Shown: positions 17,185-26,689 of the stretch, piece by piece
How the letters are laid out: each line of letters opens with the position of its first letter
Numbering within the stretch: the first letter of the stretch is position 1
Assembly (NCBI GenBank): GCA_028716265.1
Contig: JAQUQD010000022.1
Span: 1-40,003 of the forward strand
Direction: 5' to 3'
From: Bacteroidales bacterium
GTDB taxonomy: Bacteria; Bacteroidota; Bacteroidia; Bacteroidales; JAGONC01
DNA length: 40,003 nucleotides
Notes under the pieces: generated by a model
The model's input: only the letters and a program-made list of their open reading frames with translations
What the model was told of the DNA's origin: nothing
Databases searched by the model: none
Program-made: the position numbers and the translations under genes

Positions 17185-18553
17185 GCTTTTCGATTCTGCG
17201 GTACAGAGAAGCGCGTGTGAGCCCAAGCTCCTTAGCTGCCTTGCTTATGTTGCCCCCGTGCTTGTCAACGACCTTGCGTATCAGGATCTTTTCCGTTTCT
17301 TCCAGGTTGGTGGAAGGGGTGATGATATCCTGGCTTTCGGTATCATCCATCTGGGAAAGGAAGAAATCCTGTGGCTGAAGGGTTCCGGATTCACTCATGA
17401 TAACCGCCCGTTCGACAGCATGCTGCAGCTCCCTGATGTTACCCGGCCAGTAATGCTTTTCGAGGCGCTTGAGCGTCATTGGATTTAACCGCTTCAAGGG
17501 GATCTTGTACTTTTTGCAGTAGATCTCCAGGAAGTGGTCCACCAGCAGAGGAATATCCTCGACCCGCTCGCGCAACGGAGGGATCACGATCTCCACGGTG
17601 TTGATCCGGTAGAGCAGGTCCTGCCTGAATTTCCCTTCATTGACCATCTGGTACAGCGGCATGTTGGTGGCGCAGATCAGCCTCACATCAATGGGGATCT
17701 CTTTATTGGTGCCGATCCTGACTACGTTGCGGTTCTGGATCACACTCAGCAGCTTCGACTGCAGCCCGAAGGAGAGGTTACCGATCTCATCCAGGAAGAT
17801 GGTGCCCTTGTGTGCCGCTTCAAACCGGCCCGCCCGGTCTTCCTTGGCATCGGTGAAAGCTCCTTTTTTAAAGCCGAACAACTCGCTCTCGAACAGCGTC
17901 TCACTGATGGCACCCAGATCCACGCTGATGAACACTTCATCCTTGCGGTGCGACGCCTTGTGTATGGCACGGGCAATCAGTTCCTTGCCGGTTCCATTCT
18001 CGCCCAGCAGCAACACATTGGCATCGGTACGGGCCACTTTTTCAACGGAAGCCATCATCCTTTCCATCGCGGACGACTGGCCGATCAGGGTTCCGAAACC
18101 CTTGTCCTGGTTGGCGATCAGCACTTTCTGGCGCGAACGCAGATCCTCCAGCTCCTGCTTGGACTGCCTGACCTGTAAATTGGCCGTGATGGTGGCCAGC
18201 AGCTTCTTGTTGTCCCATGGCTTTAAAATGAAATTGGTCGCACCTTCCTTGATGCCTTGTACGGCAAGCTCAATATCCCCGTACCCGGTAATAAAGATGA
18301 CCACCGCCATGGGATCGTTTTCGAGGATCTTGCTCAGCCAGTAAAATCCCTCCTTCCCGCTCGTGGCATCCCGTGAGAAATTCATATCCAGCAGGATCAC
18401 ATCATAACTCTCATTCTTCATCACAACAGGAAGATTCTCCGGATTCTTCTCGGTGTGTACGATGCTGAAATGCTGCTTCAGAAAAAGTTTGGCCGCCAGT
18501 AACACATCCTCATCGTCGTCCACAATGAGTATCTTTGCGTCGAGTTTATCCAT
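17174..18553 (-). CDS. NtrC-family sigma-54-dependent response regulator
   Basis: A protein of 459 residues. The receiver domain (about 5-125) has acidic residues DDDE at 12-15 and phospho-acceptor Asp56. The AAA+ domain (about 155-385) has Walker A GENGTGKE (184-191), a sigma-54-contacting loop reading GAFTDA (231-236) instead of GAFTGA, and Walker B TIFLDEIG (251-258). The Fis-type helix-turn-helix at the C-terminus reads NISKAAKELGLTRASLYRRI. It activates sigma-54 RNA polymerase when phosphorylated by the downstream NtrY-like kinase. The likely target is the divergent efflux operon at 18842, which has a sigma-54 promoter and upstream dyads. The GAFTDA variant appears to be common in this phylum and is not taken as inactivating. 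Confidence 0.94.
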   Translation of the reverse strand: MDKLDAKILIVDDDEDVLLAAKLFLKQHFSIVHTEKNPENLPVVMKNESYDVILLDMNFSRDATSGKEGFYWLSKILENDPMAVVIFITGYGDIELAVQGIKEGATNFILKPWDNKKLLATITANLQVRQSKQELEDLRSRQKVLIANQDKGFGTLIGQSSAMERMMASVEKVARTDANVLLLGENGTGKELIARAIHKASHRKDEVFISVDLGAISETLFESELFGFKKGAFTDAKEDRAGRFEAAHKGTIFLDEIGNLSFGLQSKLLSVIQNRNVVRIGTNKEIPIDVRLICATNMPLYQMVNEGKFRQDLLYRINTVEIVIPPLRERVEDIPLLVDHFLEIYCKKYKIPLKRLNPMTLKRLEKHYWPGNIRELQHAVERAVIMSESGTLQPQDFFLSQMDDTESQDIITPSTNLEETEKILIRKVVDKHGGNISKAAKELGLTRASLYRRIEKHGL

Positions 18554-18582
18554 GGTTCTATTCGTTAGGAGGCGTTATTTTT

Positions 18583-18669
18583 AGCTACAGGCTCCAAGCT
18601 GCAAACTTCGACTTGCAGTCCCACCTTTTAGCGGGATCTTCGCTACGCTTCGACTTGCAGCTTGTAGCT
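18583..18669. repeat. Structured palindromic repeat in the regulator/efflux intergenic region
   Basis: The ends are inverted: AGCTACA and AAGCTGCAA on the left (583-604, split by a 6-nt insert) complement TTGCAGCTTGTAGCT at 18655-18669. A 13-bp direct repeat CTTCGACTTGCAG lies at 18606-18618 and 18648-18660, and a small TCCC/GGGA hairpin sits between. It looks like a small repetitive extragenic element. It lies nearer the regulator gene than the efflux promoter. Confidence 0.65.
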
Positions 18670-18678
18670 TCTAACCCA

Positions 18679-18719
18679 AATTGTTCGTAAATGTACAATT
18701 AATGAACGATAGTGAACAA
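18679..18719. promoter_or_regulatory. Nested dyads, candidate enhancer (UAS) for the NtrC-like activator
   Basis: AATTGT and ACAATT form a dyad with a 10-bp spacer, and TTGTTC (18681-18686) pairs with GAACAA (18714-18719). TGAAC also occurs twice in direct orientation. The site ends about 65 bp upstream of the -24 element, in the range where sigma-54 activators bind. Binding is inferred, not shown. Confidence 0.5.
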
Positions 18720-18782
18720 CAAAAATTACACGAAGGTACCTAAAGACATTTATATATAAGAAAATCAACTGTTTATGACATA

Positions 18783-18798
18783 TGGCACAAATTTCGTT
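18783..18798 (+). promoter_or_regulatory. Sigma-54 (-24/-12) promoter for the HlyD/ABC operon
   Basis: The sequence TGGCACAAATTTCGTT compares with the consensus TGGCACGNNNNTTGCW. The -24 half is perfect; the -12 half keeps G at its place but has T in place of C. The GG to G(C) spacing is correct. A start site near 18809 would leave a leader of about 33 nt before the ATG at 18842. Confidence 0.65.
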
Positions 18799-18841
18799 AA
18801 AAACAGTCCTAATTATCTGAAAATACGCAAAGAAATCACGG

Positions 18842-20092
18842 ATGGACAGACCGATACAGAAAAAAAAGTGGACTACGGGCCGGATCGCCCTGATGATTGC
18901 GGTTGCTGTATTTGCCTACCTGATCATTTACCTTCTTTTTATCCGTGATACCCGCTCCAGGATCTATGTTGACCCCGGGGAGCTTTCGATCGTTACTGTG
19001 TCAAGGGACAAATTCCAGGAATTCATTCCGGTCGACGGGATCGTTTATCCAAAGAATACTGTTTATATTGATGCTGTGCAGGGAGGAGTGGTGGAGGAAG
19101 TCTTTGTGGAGGATGGTGCACTGCTCACCAAAGGCGATCCCATCCTGAAGCTTTCCAATCCGAACATGGAACTGAGTTTCATGGAAACCGAAACCCGTAT
19201 CGTGGAAGCGATCAATAACCTCCAGAACTCAAAGATCGACCTGGAACGCAATAAAATATACCGCCAGCAGGAGATCGTCAACCTGCAGTACCAGATTGAC
19301 CAGGCCACCAAGAATTTTCAGCGCATGGAGCGGCTGTATACCGACAGCCTGATCTCTACCAAGGAGTTCGAGGATGCCAAACGGGATCATGAATTCTCCC
19401 TGAAACAACTGATCATCTCCCTTAAGCTCCAACGACTTGACTCCCTGGCGACCGTCGACCAGGAAAGACAGATCCAACAGTCGATCCGTCGCATGTACGA
19501 CAATATGGGACTGCTCCATAAGAACCTGGAACTGCTTTATATAAAGGCTCCGGTCGACGGCAGGCTCTCCTCATTCAACGTTGAGATCGGTCAAACCAAA
19601 TCGCAGGGAGAACACCTGGGGCAGGTAGATCTGCAGGACGGATTCAAACTTCAGGCGAACATCGACGAAAGATACGTTTCCCGTGTATATGTGGGACAGG
19701 AGGCTGAACTTGACTTCAGCGGCAAGACTTACCGGCTGGCGGTGCACAAGATCTATACAGGTGTTTCGGGCGGTTCCTTCCCGGTCGACCTGTTGTTCAC
19801 CGGAGATGCCCCCGACAATATCAAACGGGGTCAGACCATTCAGCTGCGGCTGGAATTCAGCCGCCCGTCCGACGCGATTGTCATAAAACGGGGAGGATTT
19901 TTCCAGACCACCGGCGGAAACTGGATCTATGTGGTTGATCCTTCCGGCCGCTTTGCCATTAAACGCAACATCCGGCTGGGGAATCAAAACACGTACTTTT
20001 ATGAGGTACTGGAAGGACTTCAGGAAGGCGAAAAAGTGGTGGTTTCATCCTACGAGCCTTTTGGCGATAAAGAAAAACTGATCCTTAAATAG
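18842..20092 (+). CDS. HlyD-family membrane fusion (periplasmic adaptor) protein
   Basis: A protein of 416 residues with one N-terminal membrane helix (about 13-34), a split biotinyl-lipoyl domain (around GGVVEEVFVEDGALLTKGDPIL and, after the hairpin, IKAPVDGRLSSFNVEIGQ), a long alpha-helical hairpin (about 110-225) and beta-barrel and membrane-proximal domains (to 416). Adaptors of this kind bridge an inner-membrane transporter to an outer-membrane factor. It is the first gene of a four-gene operon with two MacB/FtsX-like permeases and one ATPase, 34 bp before the first permease. No outer-membrane TolC-like gene is present in the window. Expression is probably sigma-54-dependent. The substrate is unknown. 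Confidence 0.92.
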   Translation: MDRPIQKKKWTTGRIALMIAVAVFAYLIIYLLFIRDTRSRIYVDPGELSIVTVSRDKFQEFIPVDGIVYPKNTVYIDAVQGGVVEEVFVEDGALLTKGDPILKLSNPNMELSFMETETRIVEAINNLQNSKIDLERNKIYRQQEIVNLQYQIDQATKNFQRMERLYTDSLISTKEFEDAKRDHEFSLKQLIISLKLQRLDSLATVDQERQIQQSIRRMYDNMGLLHKNLELLYIKAPVDGRLSSFNVEIGQTKSQGEHLGQVDLQDGFKLQANIDERYVSRVYVGQEAELDFSGKTYRLAVHKIYTGVSGGSFPVDLLFTGDAPDNIKRGQTIQLRLEFSRPSDAIVIKRGGFFQTTGGNWIYVVDPSGRFAIKRNIRLGNQNTYFYEVLEGLQEGEKVVVSSYEPFGDKEKLILK

Positions 20093-20126
20093 ACCATTCA
20101 CCGACAGTAAATAGCGTTAAGGTAAA

Positions 20127-22532
20127 ATGTTCAGGTACTTCCTTATAACAGCGTTCAGGAGCATGGCTAACCGGCGGTTGTACACCCTGGTCAACATACT
20201 CGGTCTCGCCATCGGCTTGACCAGCTTTATCCTGATCTCGCTGTATATCATCGATGAAGTATCCTATGACAAACACCATACGAATGCTGACAGGATCTAC
20301 CGTGTTATCAACAAGTATGATTTCCAGGGTGTAGGAGAAGAATCGTCCAGCTCACCAGCACCTCTTGCCTTTCACCTGTTGATGGAATACCCCGACAAGA
20401 TCGAAACTGTCGTCCGTTTTTTCAATAACTGGTCGTCCCCGTACTTCATGGCCTACGGTGATAAAAAATTCAAGGAGTACAGGTATTTTTTCACTGACTC
20501 CACCGTATTCAAGGTCTTTGATATACCTTTTATCTCCGGAGATCCGGCGGAGGCACTTACTCCCCCCGGCTCGGTGGTCATTACCGAATCGACCGCCAAA
20601 CGGTATTTCGGATCAGAAGATCCCATGGGAAAATCCCTGAAGGTGGAAGACGCTTTTACCCTTACGGTGACGGGGATCATCCGGGATCCGGTTCCCCAAT
20701 CCCATTTTACCTACGATATGCTGATCTCCATGTCCTCCCTGCGGTGGGGAGGCAAAGAACCCCAGACATGGGTGTGGAATCCTTTCTGGACGTATGTTTT
20801 ACTGAAGGAGAATGTACAGCCGGAGGAACTCGGTGAGCAACTGCCCAGCTTCGTACAGAAATATTTCTATGATGCGGAAAAGGAGAACATCTCCCTCTAC
20901 CTGCAGCCGCTGACCGATATCCACCTGAAGTCGGACCTGGATTACGAGATCGAGGTCAACGGCAAGATCTCCTATATCCGTATTTTGGGGGCCATCGCTG
21001 CCTTCCTGCTGATCATTGCCTTCATCAATTATGTCAACCTGTCCACTGCCATGGCTGCCAAACGTTCAAAAGAGATTGGCGTTAAAAAGGTCTTTGGCTC
21101 CTTCCGCAGCCAGCTCATCCTTCAGTTCATCACCGAGTCGGTGGTGGTCAGCATCATCGGACTGATCATTGCCCTGGCCCTGGTGGAGATCCTGCTGCCA
21201 TATTTCAACGACTTCACCGGTAAGAATGTGACGAGCAATTACTTCCTTAACTCAAACAAACTGTCGCTCCTGTTGCTGATCACCGTTTTTACCGGGTTCA
21301 TTGCAGGTATCTATCCTGCCTTCTACCTGTCATCCTTTCAGCCAGTACGGGTTCTGAAAGGTGATCCTGAAAGGGGAGGTACGGGTTTAAAAGCCCGAAA
21401 GATACTGGTGATCCTGCAGTTTACTATCTCCATTGCCCTGATCATCAGTACCATATTCATGTACCGGCAGCTTGCCCTGATCAGCAGAACCGATCTCGGG
21501 TTCCGGAAGAAGGACATTGTATATATTCCGGTCATCTACAATCCCATCAACCGGCACTTTAATGAGTTCAAGACCAAGCTGCTGTCGTCCCCCGCTATTG
21601 TTTCTGTCACCAGCTCGGACTACATCATCGGTAAAGATTACAACACCCATGAATTCCGGCCGGAGGGATTCCCGGCAGATCAATGGCAGTTTTATCCCGC
21701 CCTGATCATTGATGATGATTTCATTGAAACATTTGACATCAACGTGGTGGCTGGACGTGCCTACTCCAAGGACAGCCCGAGGGATGCAGAGGATGGGATG
21801 ATGATCAATGAAGCGATGGTAAAACACTTGAACTGGGGAAGCAATGAGGATGCGCTTGGGAATAACTTCCGCACATACCTGGGCCGGGAGAAGGTGATTG
21901 GTGTTTTCAAAGACTTCTTCAGTTCCTCACTGCATTCAGCTCCAACCCCGATGGCGCTGAGCATGGACAAAAAAGCTTACGGAAATCCTGATTACAGAAA
22001 ATATATTGTGGTCAGGTACCAGCACGGTATTCAACAGGAAGCAATGGCTTTCACAGAGGAAATTTGGAACGAATTCGTCCCTGACCGGCCTTTTGAATAT
22101 ATGATCCTTGAAAAGGAACTGGAGGGCCTTTATCACGAAGAGGTGGTCATGAGCAAGCTGTCGGCCATCTTCACCGTCCTGGTGATATTCATCGCCGGAC
22201 TGGGCCTCCACGGAATGGCCTCTTACCTGGCGGACCAGCGGACAAGGGAGATGGGACTGCGGAGGGTGATGGGAGCCTCCCGTTTTCACATCGTAGGACT
22301 GCTCATGAAAGAACTGAATGTCCTGATCCTGGTGGCCATCATCATCGCCCTGCCTACAACATGGTTGCTCGTTCATGACTGGCTGAAAAACTTTGCTGTC
22401 GGGACACCTGTCGACTGGAAGGTGTTCGTCGCGGCCGGACTTTTTGCCCTTGTGATCGCATCCATTGTCAGCACCTATAAAGCGCTCTCTGCCTACCGGG
22501 TAAATCCGGCAGAGATACTGAAATATGAATAA
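20127..22532 (+). CDS. FtsX/MacB-like ABC transporter permease
   Basis: A protein of 801 residues, the length typical of Bacteroidota permeases of this type. There is an N-terminal membrane helix (about 20-43), a large periplasmic MacB-PCD-like domain, and a block of FtsX helices in the middle (about 285-310, 340-360, 385-405). A further helix near 428-446 is followed by a second periplasmic domain and three C-terminal helices (about 680-700, 733-752, 770-790). The motifs AMAAKRSKEIGVKKVFGSFR and TREMGLRRVMGASR are the two characteristic cytoplasmic coupling segments. It is paired with the ATPase at 22590. Such mechanotransmission-type systems act on periplasmic substrates (antimicrobial peptides, lipids, lipoproteins); which one here is not known. 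Confidence 0.92.
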   Translation: MFRYFLITAFRSMANRRLYTLVNILGLAIGLTSFILISLYIIDEVSYDKHHTNADRIYRVINKYDFQGVGEESSSSPAPLAFHLLMEYPDKIETVVRFFNNWSSPYFMAYGDKKFKEYRYFFTDSTVFKVFDIPFISGDPAEALTPPGSVVITESTAKRYFGSEDPMGKSLKVEDAFTLTVTGIIRDPVPQSHFTYDMLISMSSLRWGGKEPQTWVWNPFWTYVLLKENVQPEELGEQLPSFVQKYFYDAEKENISLYLQPLTDIHLKSDLDYEIEVNGKISYIRILGAIAAFLLIIAFINYVNLSTAMAAKRSKEIGVKKVFGSFRSQLILQFITESVVVSIIGLIIALALVEILLPYFNDFTGKNVTSNYFLNSNKLSLLLLITVFTGFIAGIYPAFYLSSFQPVRVLKGDPERGGTGLKARKILVILQFTISIALIISTIFMYRQLALISRTDLGFRKKDIVYIPVIYNPINRHFNEFKTKLLSSPAIVSVTSSDYIIGKDYNTHEFRPEGFPADQWQFYPALIIDDDFIETFDINVVAGRAYSKDSPRDAEDGMMINEAMVKHLNWGSNEDALGNNFRTYLGREKVIGVFKDFFSSSLHSAPTPMALSMDKKAYGNPDYRKYIVVRYQHGIQQEAMAFTEEIWNEFVPDRPFEYMILEKELEGLYHEEVVMSKLSAIFTVLVIFIAGLGLHGMASYLADQRTREMGLRRVMGASRFHIVGLLMKELNVLILVAIIIALPTTWLLVHDWLKNFAVGTPVDWKVFVAAGLFALVIASIVSTYKALSAYRVNPAEILKYE

Positions 22533-22589
22533 AAGCCGGTCAATGTAACCATTTAAACCAGTATTCGTCACATATAAAAATTCATCGTT

Positions 22590-23276
22590 ATGATAAAAAC
22601 TGAAAAGCTGACCAAGATCTTCCGGACCGATGAAGTGGAAACCATTGCCCTGAGCAATGTCAACCTGGAGATTCAAAAAGGTGAATTCGTGGCCATCATG
22701 GGCCCATCTGGCTGCGGCAAATCCACCCTGCTGAATATTCTTGGTCTGCTCGACAATCCCACCGAAGGGAACTACTTCTTCATCGGGCAGGAAGTTGCGG
22801 GTTTCTCTGAGCGGCAACGGGCCAGGTTACGGAAAGAGAACATTGGATTTATCTTTCAGAACTTCAACCTGATTGATGAGCTGACGGTCTTTGAGAACGT
22901 GGAACTTCCATTGATCTACCTGAATTTCAGTGCCAAAGAGCGTAAGGTAAAGGTGGAGGAGGTGCTGGAACAGATGCAGATCACCCACCGGAAAAAACAT
23001 TTTCCGCAGCAGCTCTCCGGAGGTCAGCAACAGCGTGTGGCCGTCGCAAGGGCAGTCGTCGCCAACCCAAAGCTGATCCTGGCCGACGAACCCACCGGAA
23101 ACCTTGATTCTACCCACGGGGAAGAGGTCATGAACCTGATCGAGGGACTCAATAAAAACGGCACCACCGTGATCATTGTCACGCACAACCAGCGTGATGC
23201 CGAATACAGTCAGCGGATCATCCGGCTCTTCGACGGACAGATCATCACTGAGAACATCAGGGAATACACCAGGTAG
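22590..23276 (+). CDS. LolD/MacB-type ABC transporter ATP-binding protein
   Basis: A protein of 228 residues, a complete nucleotide-binding domain. Walker A GPSGCGKST (about 39-47), Q-loop IFQNFNLID, signature LSGGQQQRVAVARA, Walker B LILADEPTGNLD and the switch His in VTHNQ are all intact. It closely resembles LolD/MacB/YbbA-type ATPases that partner FtsX-like permeases. It lies between the two permease genes and likely energises both, as a heterodimeric permease pair with a shared ATPase dimer. It starts 57 bp after the first permease ends. Confidence 0.96.
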   Translation: MIKTEKLTKIFRTDEVETIALSNVNLEIQKGEFVAIMGPSGCGKSTLLNILGLLDNPTEGNYFFIGQEVAGFSERQRARLRKENIGFIFQNFNLIDELTVFENVELPLIYLNFSAKERKVKVEEVLEQMQITHRKKHFPQQLSGGQQQRVAVARAVVANPKLILADEPTGNLDSTHGEEVMNLIEGLNKNGTTVIIVTHNQRDAEYSQRIIRLFDGQIITENIREYTR

Positions 23277-23316
23277 TCCCGTCCCTAACCTATTGTCCAC
23301 ATTAAATTATCGGGGT

Positions 23317-25761
23317 ATGTTCTGGAATTTTCTTAAGACCACATTGCGCACCATCAACCGGGATAAATTCCATACGCTTCTGAATATCCTGGGACTGTCC
23401 ATTGGACTCGCCGCATTCATCGCTATCTACCTGTATGTCAAAGATGAACTGACATACGACAAGCACAACACGAAATACGAGTCGATCTACCGGCTGGAAT
23501 CGTATTTTACGATATCCAACAAGGTCGACCAGTTTGCCGTCACTGCGATACCGATGGGACCCGCCTTAAAGCTGGAATTTCCTGAAGTGAAGGAATTTGT
23601 CCGGTTTGCGAATGATGGCAATACCCTTATGAAGTATAAAGAGAAGGAGTATTATGAAGAGAATTTTTATTACACCGATTCCACTGTCTTTGATGTATTC
23701 ACGGTTGAGTTTATCCTGGGTGGTCCTGAAAAAGCTCTGACAGAGCCCCAGACCATTGTCCTTACGGAGAAGACGGCAAAAAAATACTTCGGGGATGCCA
23801 ATCCGATCGGGGAGTCCCTGATCTCAGGATCGGACCGCTCCTATAAGGTGACCGGTGTCATCCGTGATCTTCCGGCCAATTCACACCTGAAATATGATGC
23901 ATTGATTTCCAGTGCCACCATTGCCAAAGAGATCGGTGCGGAGCGGTTCAACAGCATGGAACCTGTGACCTTCTGGAACATAGGTGTGTATACGTATGTG
24001 CTTTTGAACGAAGGAGCTTCCATGCAGACCATCCATGATAAATTCGGGTCTTTTTACGATAAATACATGAAGCCGGTCGGTGACCAGATCAACGCCAGCT
24101 TTAGCCTGCTATCCGCCCCTCTTGCCAAAGTGCATTTTTCGTCAGGACTGGATGCCGATCTGCCGACAGGCAATATGTCCTACATCTACATTTTCTCTGT
24201 CATTGCTGTCTTTATGATCCTGATCGCAGCCATCAATTACATGAATATGGCCACGGCCAGATCAATCAAAAGAGCCAGGGAAGTGGGTATGCGGAAAGTG
24301 GTGGGAGCAACCAGGAGTCACCTGATCAATCACTTTCTGGGAGAGTCGGTGCTGTTGACAATAGCTGCCCTGATCCTCGCCATCCTGATCGTCATCCTTA
24401 TCCTGCCCGACTTCAACCAGATCGCTGACAAAGAGATCAGCTTTAATATATTCCGCAAACCCCAGCTTCTTCTGATCCTGCTGGGCATTGCTGTTTTCAC
24501 CGGCATCCTTTCCGGGAGTTATCCCGCTTTTTATCTCTCCTCCTTCCAGCCGGTCAGTTCTCTGAAAGGTGCTGTCGCTGCTTCCGGGAGAAAACGGGGA
24601 AGCCTGAGAAAAGGTCTGGTGGTCTTTCAGTTCTTTATCGCTATCCTGATGATCATTGCCACAATCGTGGTCACAGGTCAGTTAAATTACCTGAGGAAAA
24701 AGGACCTGGGTTTCAAAAAGGAGAACCTTGTGGTGCTCGAATTGCAGGATACGGCATTCAGAAACAAGACCAATACATTCAGGGAAGAACTTCTGCAATC
24801 TCCAAATATCTTGGGCGTCACCAATACAACCGGCATGCCGGGAAGGATCCAGTGGATCCAGGTCGTTCTGGTGGAACGGGAAAGTGAAATGGTGGAACAC
24901 ACAATGAATATTGCCCAGGTAGATGAGGACTATCTGAATGTGATGGGTATGGAACTGGCCTTGGGGAGGAACTTCAGCAAGGAATCCGGGACCGACCTTC
25001 AAGAAGCGGTCCTGATCAATGAAACGTGTGCCAGAGAAATGGGATGGGGCGACAACCCGCTCGGTAAAAAGATCCACTGGGGTTTTGACATCGACAGTAC
25101 CGGACAGCGCATTGATAATGTGGGCAGGTCAATGAAAGTCATCGGTGTAGTAAAGGATTTTAATTACCGGTCACTTCATAATGAAATCGGGCCGCTGATG
25201 CTCATGCTCAGGGATCAGCCACGCTATTACCTGGCCATACGGATCAAGGGCGACAATAAACGCGAAACGCTGGACTTTCTCGAGTCAAAATGGAACGAGT
25301 TTGGAGCCAAAAGGCCATTTGATTACACCTTCCTGGATCAGACCATGGATGAAATGTACACTGCTGAGGAGAAACTGGGTAAATTATTCCAGATCGCCAC
25401 CATCCTCACTATCATCATTGCTTTGCTGGGACTGCTGGGACTGTCGTCCTACATGGCTGAGCAGCGTACCCGGGAGATCGGGCTCCGAAAGGTCCACGGT
25501 GCCTCGGTCGGACATATCCTGAACCTCCAGGCGAAGGAATTCATATGGCTTATCCTGATCGCTTTTATCCTCGCCATTCCAGTTGCCTGGTGGCGGCTCG
25601 ATATCTGGATCAATTCCACGTTTATCTATCACGATAAGATCAGATGGACATCGTTCTTCATAGCCGGCGTGATAGCCTTTGCCGTCGGCCTGATCACGAT
25701 AAGCTTTCATTCCTACAGGGCAGCCACCTCCAATCCGGTCGATGCCATCAAGTACGAGTAA
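23317..25761 (+). CDS. Second FtsX/MacB-like ABC transporter permease
   Basis: Start set at ATG 23317 (814 residues). An upstream in-frame start at 23176 would overlap the ATPase gene by 101 bp and adds 47 residues with no family similarity; from 23317 the protein begins MFWNFLKTTLRTINRDK, matching the start of the first permease. The layout is the same as its paralogue: N-terminal helix, MacB-PCD-like periplasmic domain, FtsX block with RSIKRAREVGMRKVVGATR, second periplasmic domain, and C-terminal helices with RTREIGLRKVHGAS. It ends 5 bp before the convergent barrel gene's stop. Confidence 0.92.
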   Translation: MFWNFLKTTLRTINRDKFHTLLNILGLSIGLAAFIAIYLYVKDELTYDKHNTKYESIYRLESYFTISNKVDQFAVTAIPMGPALKLEFPEVKEFVRFANDGNTLMKYKEKEYYEENFYYTDSTVFDVFTVEFILGGPEKALTEPQTIVLTEKTAKKYFGDANPIGESLISGSDRSYKVTGVIRDLPANSHLKYDALISSATIAKEIGAERFNSMEPVTFWNIGVYTYVLLNEGASMQTIHDKFGSFYDKYMKPVGDQINASFSLLSAPLAKVHFSSGLDADLPTGNMSYIYIFSVIAVFMILIAAINYMNMATARSIKRAREVGMRKVVGATRSHLINHFLGESVLLTIAALILAILIVILILPDFNQIADKEISFNIFRKPQLLLILLGIAVFTGILSGSYPAFYLSSFQPVSSLKGAVAASGRKRGSLRKGLVVFQFFIAILMIIATIVVTGQLNYLRKKDLGFKKENLVVLELQDTAFRNKTNTFREELLQSPNILGVTNTTGMPGRIQWIQVVLVERESEMVEHTMNIAQVDEDYLNVMGMELALGRNFSKESGTDLQEAVLINETCAREMGWGDNPLGKKIHWGFDIDSTGQRIDNVGRSMKVIGVVKDFNYRSLHNEIGPLMLMLRDQPRYYLAIRIKGDNKRETLDFLESKWNEFGAKRPFDYTFLDQTMDEMYTAEEKLGKLFQIATILTIIIALLGLLGLSSYMAEQRTREIGLRKVHGASVGHILNLQAKEFIWLILIAFILAIPVAWWRLDIWINSTFIYHDKIRWTSFFIAGVIAFAVGLITISFHSYRAATSNPVDAIKYE

Positions 25762-25766
25762 GCTTT

Positions 25767-26639
25767 CTACCTGCTGAACCGGATGGCAAATCCAATGGTC
25801 AGCAGGTTCTCCACTTGAAACATGTTGAACAGATCTTTGTCATAGACCATGCCTGACTGAAGGGTGGCACTCATGGCGCGTCCTGCTTTCAGTGAAAGGT
25901 AATTCTTAAAAAGAATATCCATGTCTTTGTCGCGGGCAATGAACGTATCCAGACGGCATTGCCAGCTCAAACGGGGGGTCAGTTTTTTCACCAGGTCAAC
26001 CGATGAACTCAACCCATACTCGCACAGCCACTGATCCCCCTTTTTTACTCCGTAATACGTATCCGCAGCGAGGGACGCAAAGACTCCCGGATCATTCACA
26101 TACACCAGCTTAAGGCTGGAAAGTCCAATGTGGAAGCTGCCGAGCCCTTCCACACTGACCTTGATCCCTCCACCGACGACTAGGATCAGCGGGGTCAGAA
26201 AGGAGCCGGCAAACATGTGAATCGTACCCAGCGAGTCATCCGGGCCATACCGGACCATCCGGTACAGGGGTGTGGTCGTGCAGGTACTCAGGCTGATATG
26301 CCAGTTTCGGGCAATTTTTAACGAAGCATCATACCTGAGGGTTTGAATGTCTTTCTCTTTATAAAACAGGCTGTCGGGCAAAAGGACATACCCCAGCTCA
26401 CTGGATAGTTTCAGGGTGATGGAAAATCCCTTTCGCGTCCATTGGTAAAGATATTCGAGCTGATGCTCACCCGATATCCTGTTCTGAAAAGGATTCCCGC
26501 TGCAGTTCGTCTGGGAAAGCGTTTGCAGCGCCAGCCTAAAGCTGAGATCTGATGTGCCTGAGATCTGCAGCGCCTTCAGCCACCGGTTTCGTTTGGTTGA
26601 CTGCTCGCATTTACGGAGCGAATCGTTTTTCACCCCCAC
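25767..26639 (-). CDS. Outer-membrane beta-barrel protein, DUF3078-like; true start upstream and not ATG
   Basis: The coordinates use the first standard start, GTG at 26639 (290 residues), but the frame stays open upstream to a TGA at 26763-26765. It there encodes a convincing signal peptide (RLPGSLGIQLIGILIAG, then SHLQSQG), so the real protein is probably 18-28 residues longer. That stretch has no ATG, GTG or TTG; CTG codons at 26723 and 26693 are the only near-starts, the latter overlapping the upstream gene's TGA as CTGA. The body is a run of amphipathic strands ending in aromatic/hydrophobic GFAIRFSR, as expected for a barrel. The segment YVNDPG...DLVKKLTPRLSWQCRLDTF resembles DUF3078 proteins. 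Function unknown. Confidence 0.7.
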   Translation of the reverse strand: MGVKNDSLRKCEQSTKRNRWLKALQISGTSDLSFRLALQTLSQTNCSGNPFQNRISGEHQLEYLYQWTRKGFSITLKLSSELGYVLLPDSLFYKEKDIQTLRYDASLKIARNWHISLSTCTTTPLYRMVRYGPDDSLGTIHMFAGSFLTPLILVVGGGIKVSVEGLGSFHIGLSSLKLVYVNDPGVFASLAADTYYGVKKGDQWLCEYGLSSSVDLVKKLTPRLSWQCRLDTFIARDKDMDILFKNYLSLKAGRAMSATLQSGMVYDKDLFNMFQVENLLTIGFAIRFSR

Positions 26640-26689
26640 AAAGGTAAGACCCTGTGACTGCAGATGACTTCCTGCGATCAGAATCCCGA

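Noticed and set aside
21936..22817. A 293-codon minus-strand frame over the permease/ATPase junction
   Set aside because: It spans two convincing plus-strand genes and their gap and is low-complexity in His, Gln and Asp.
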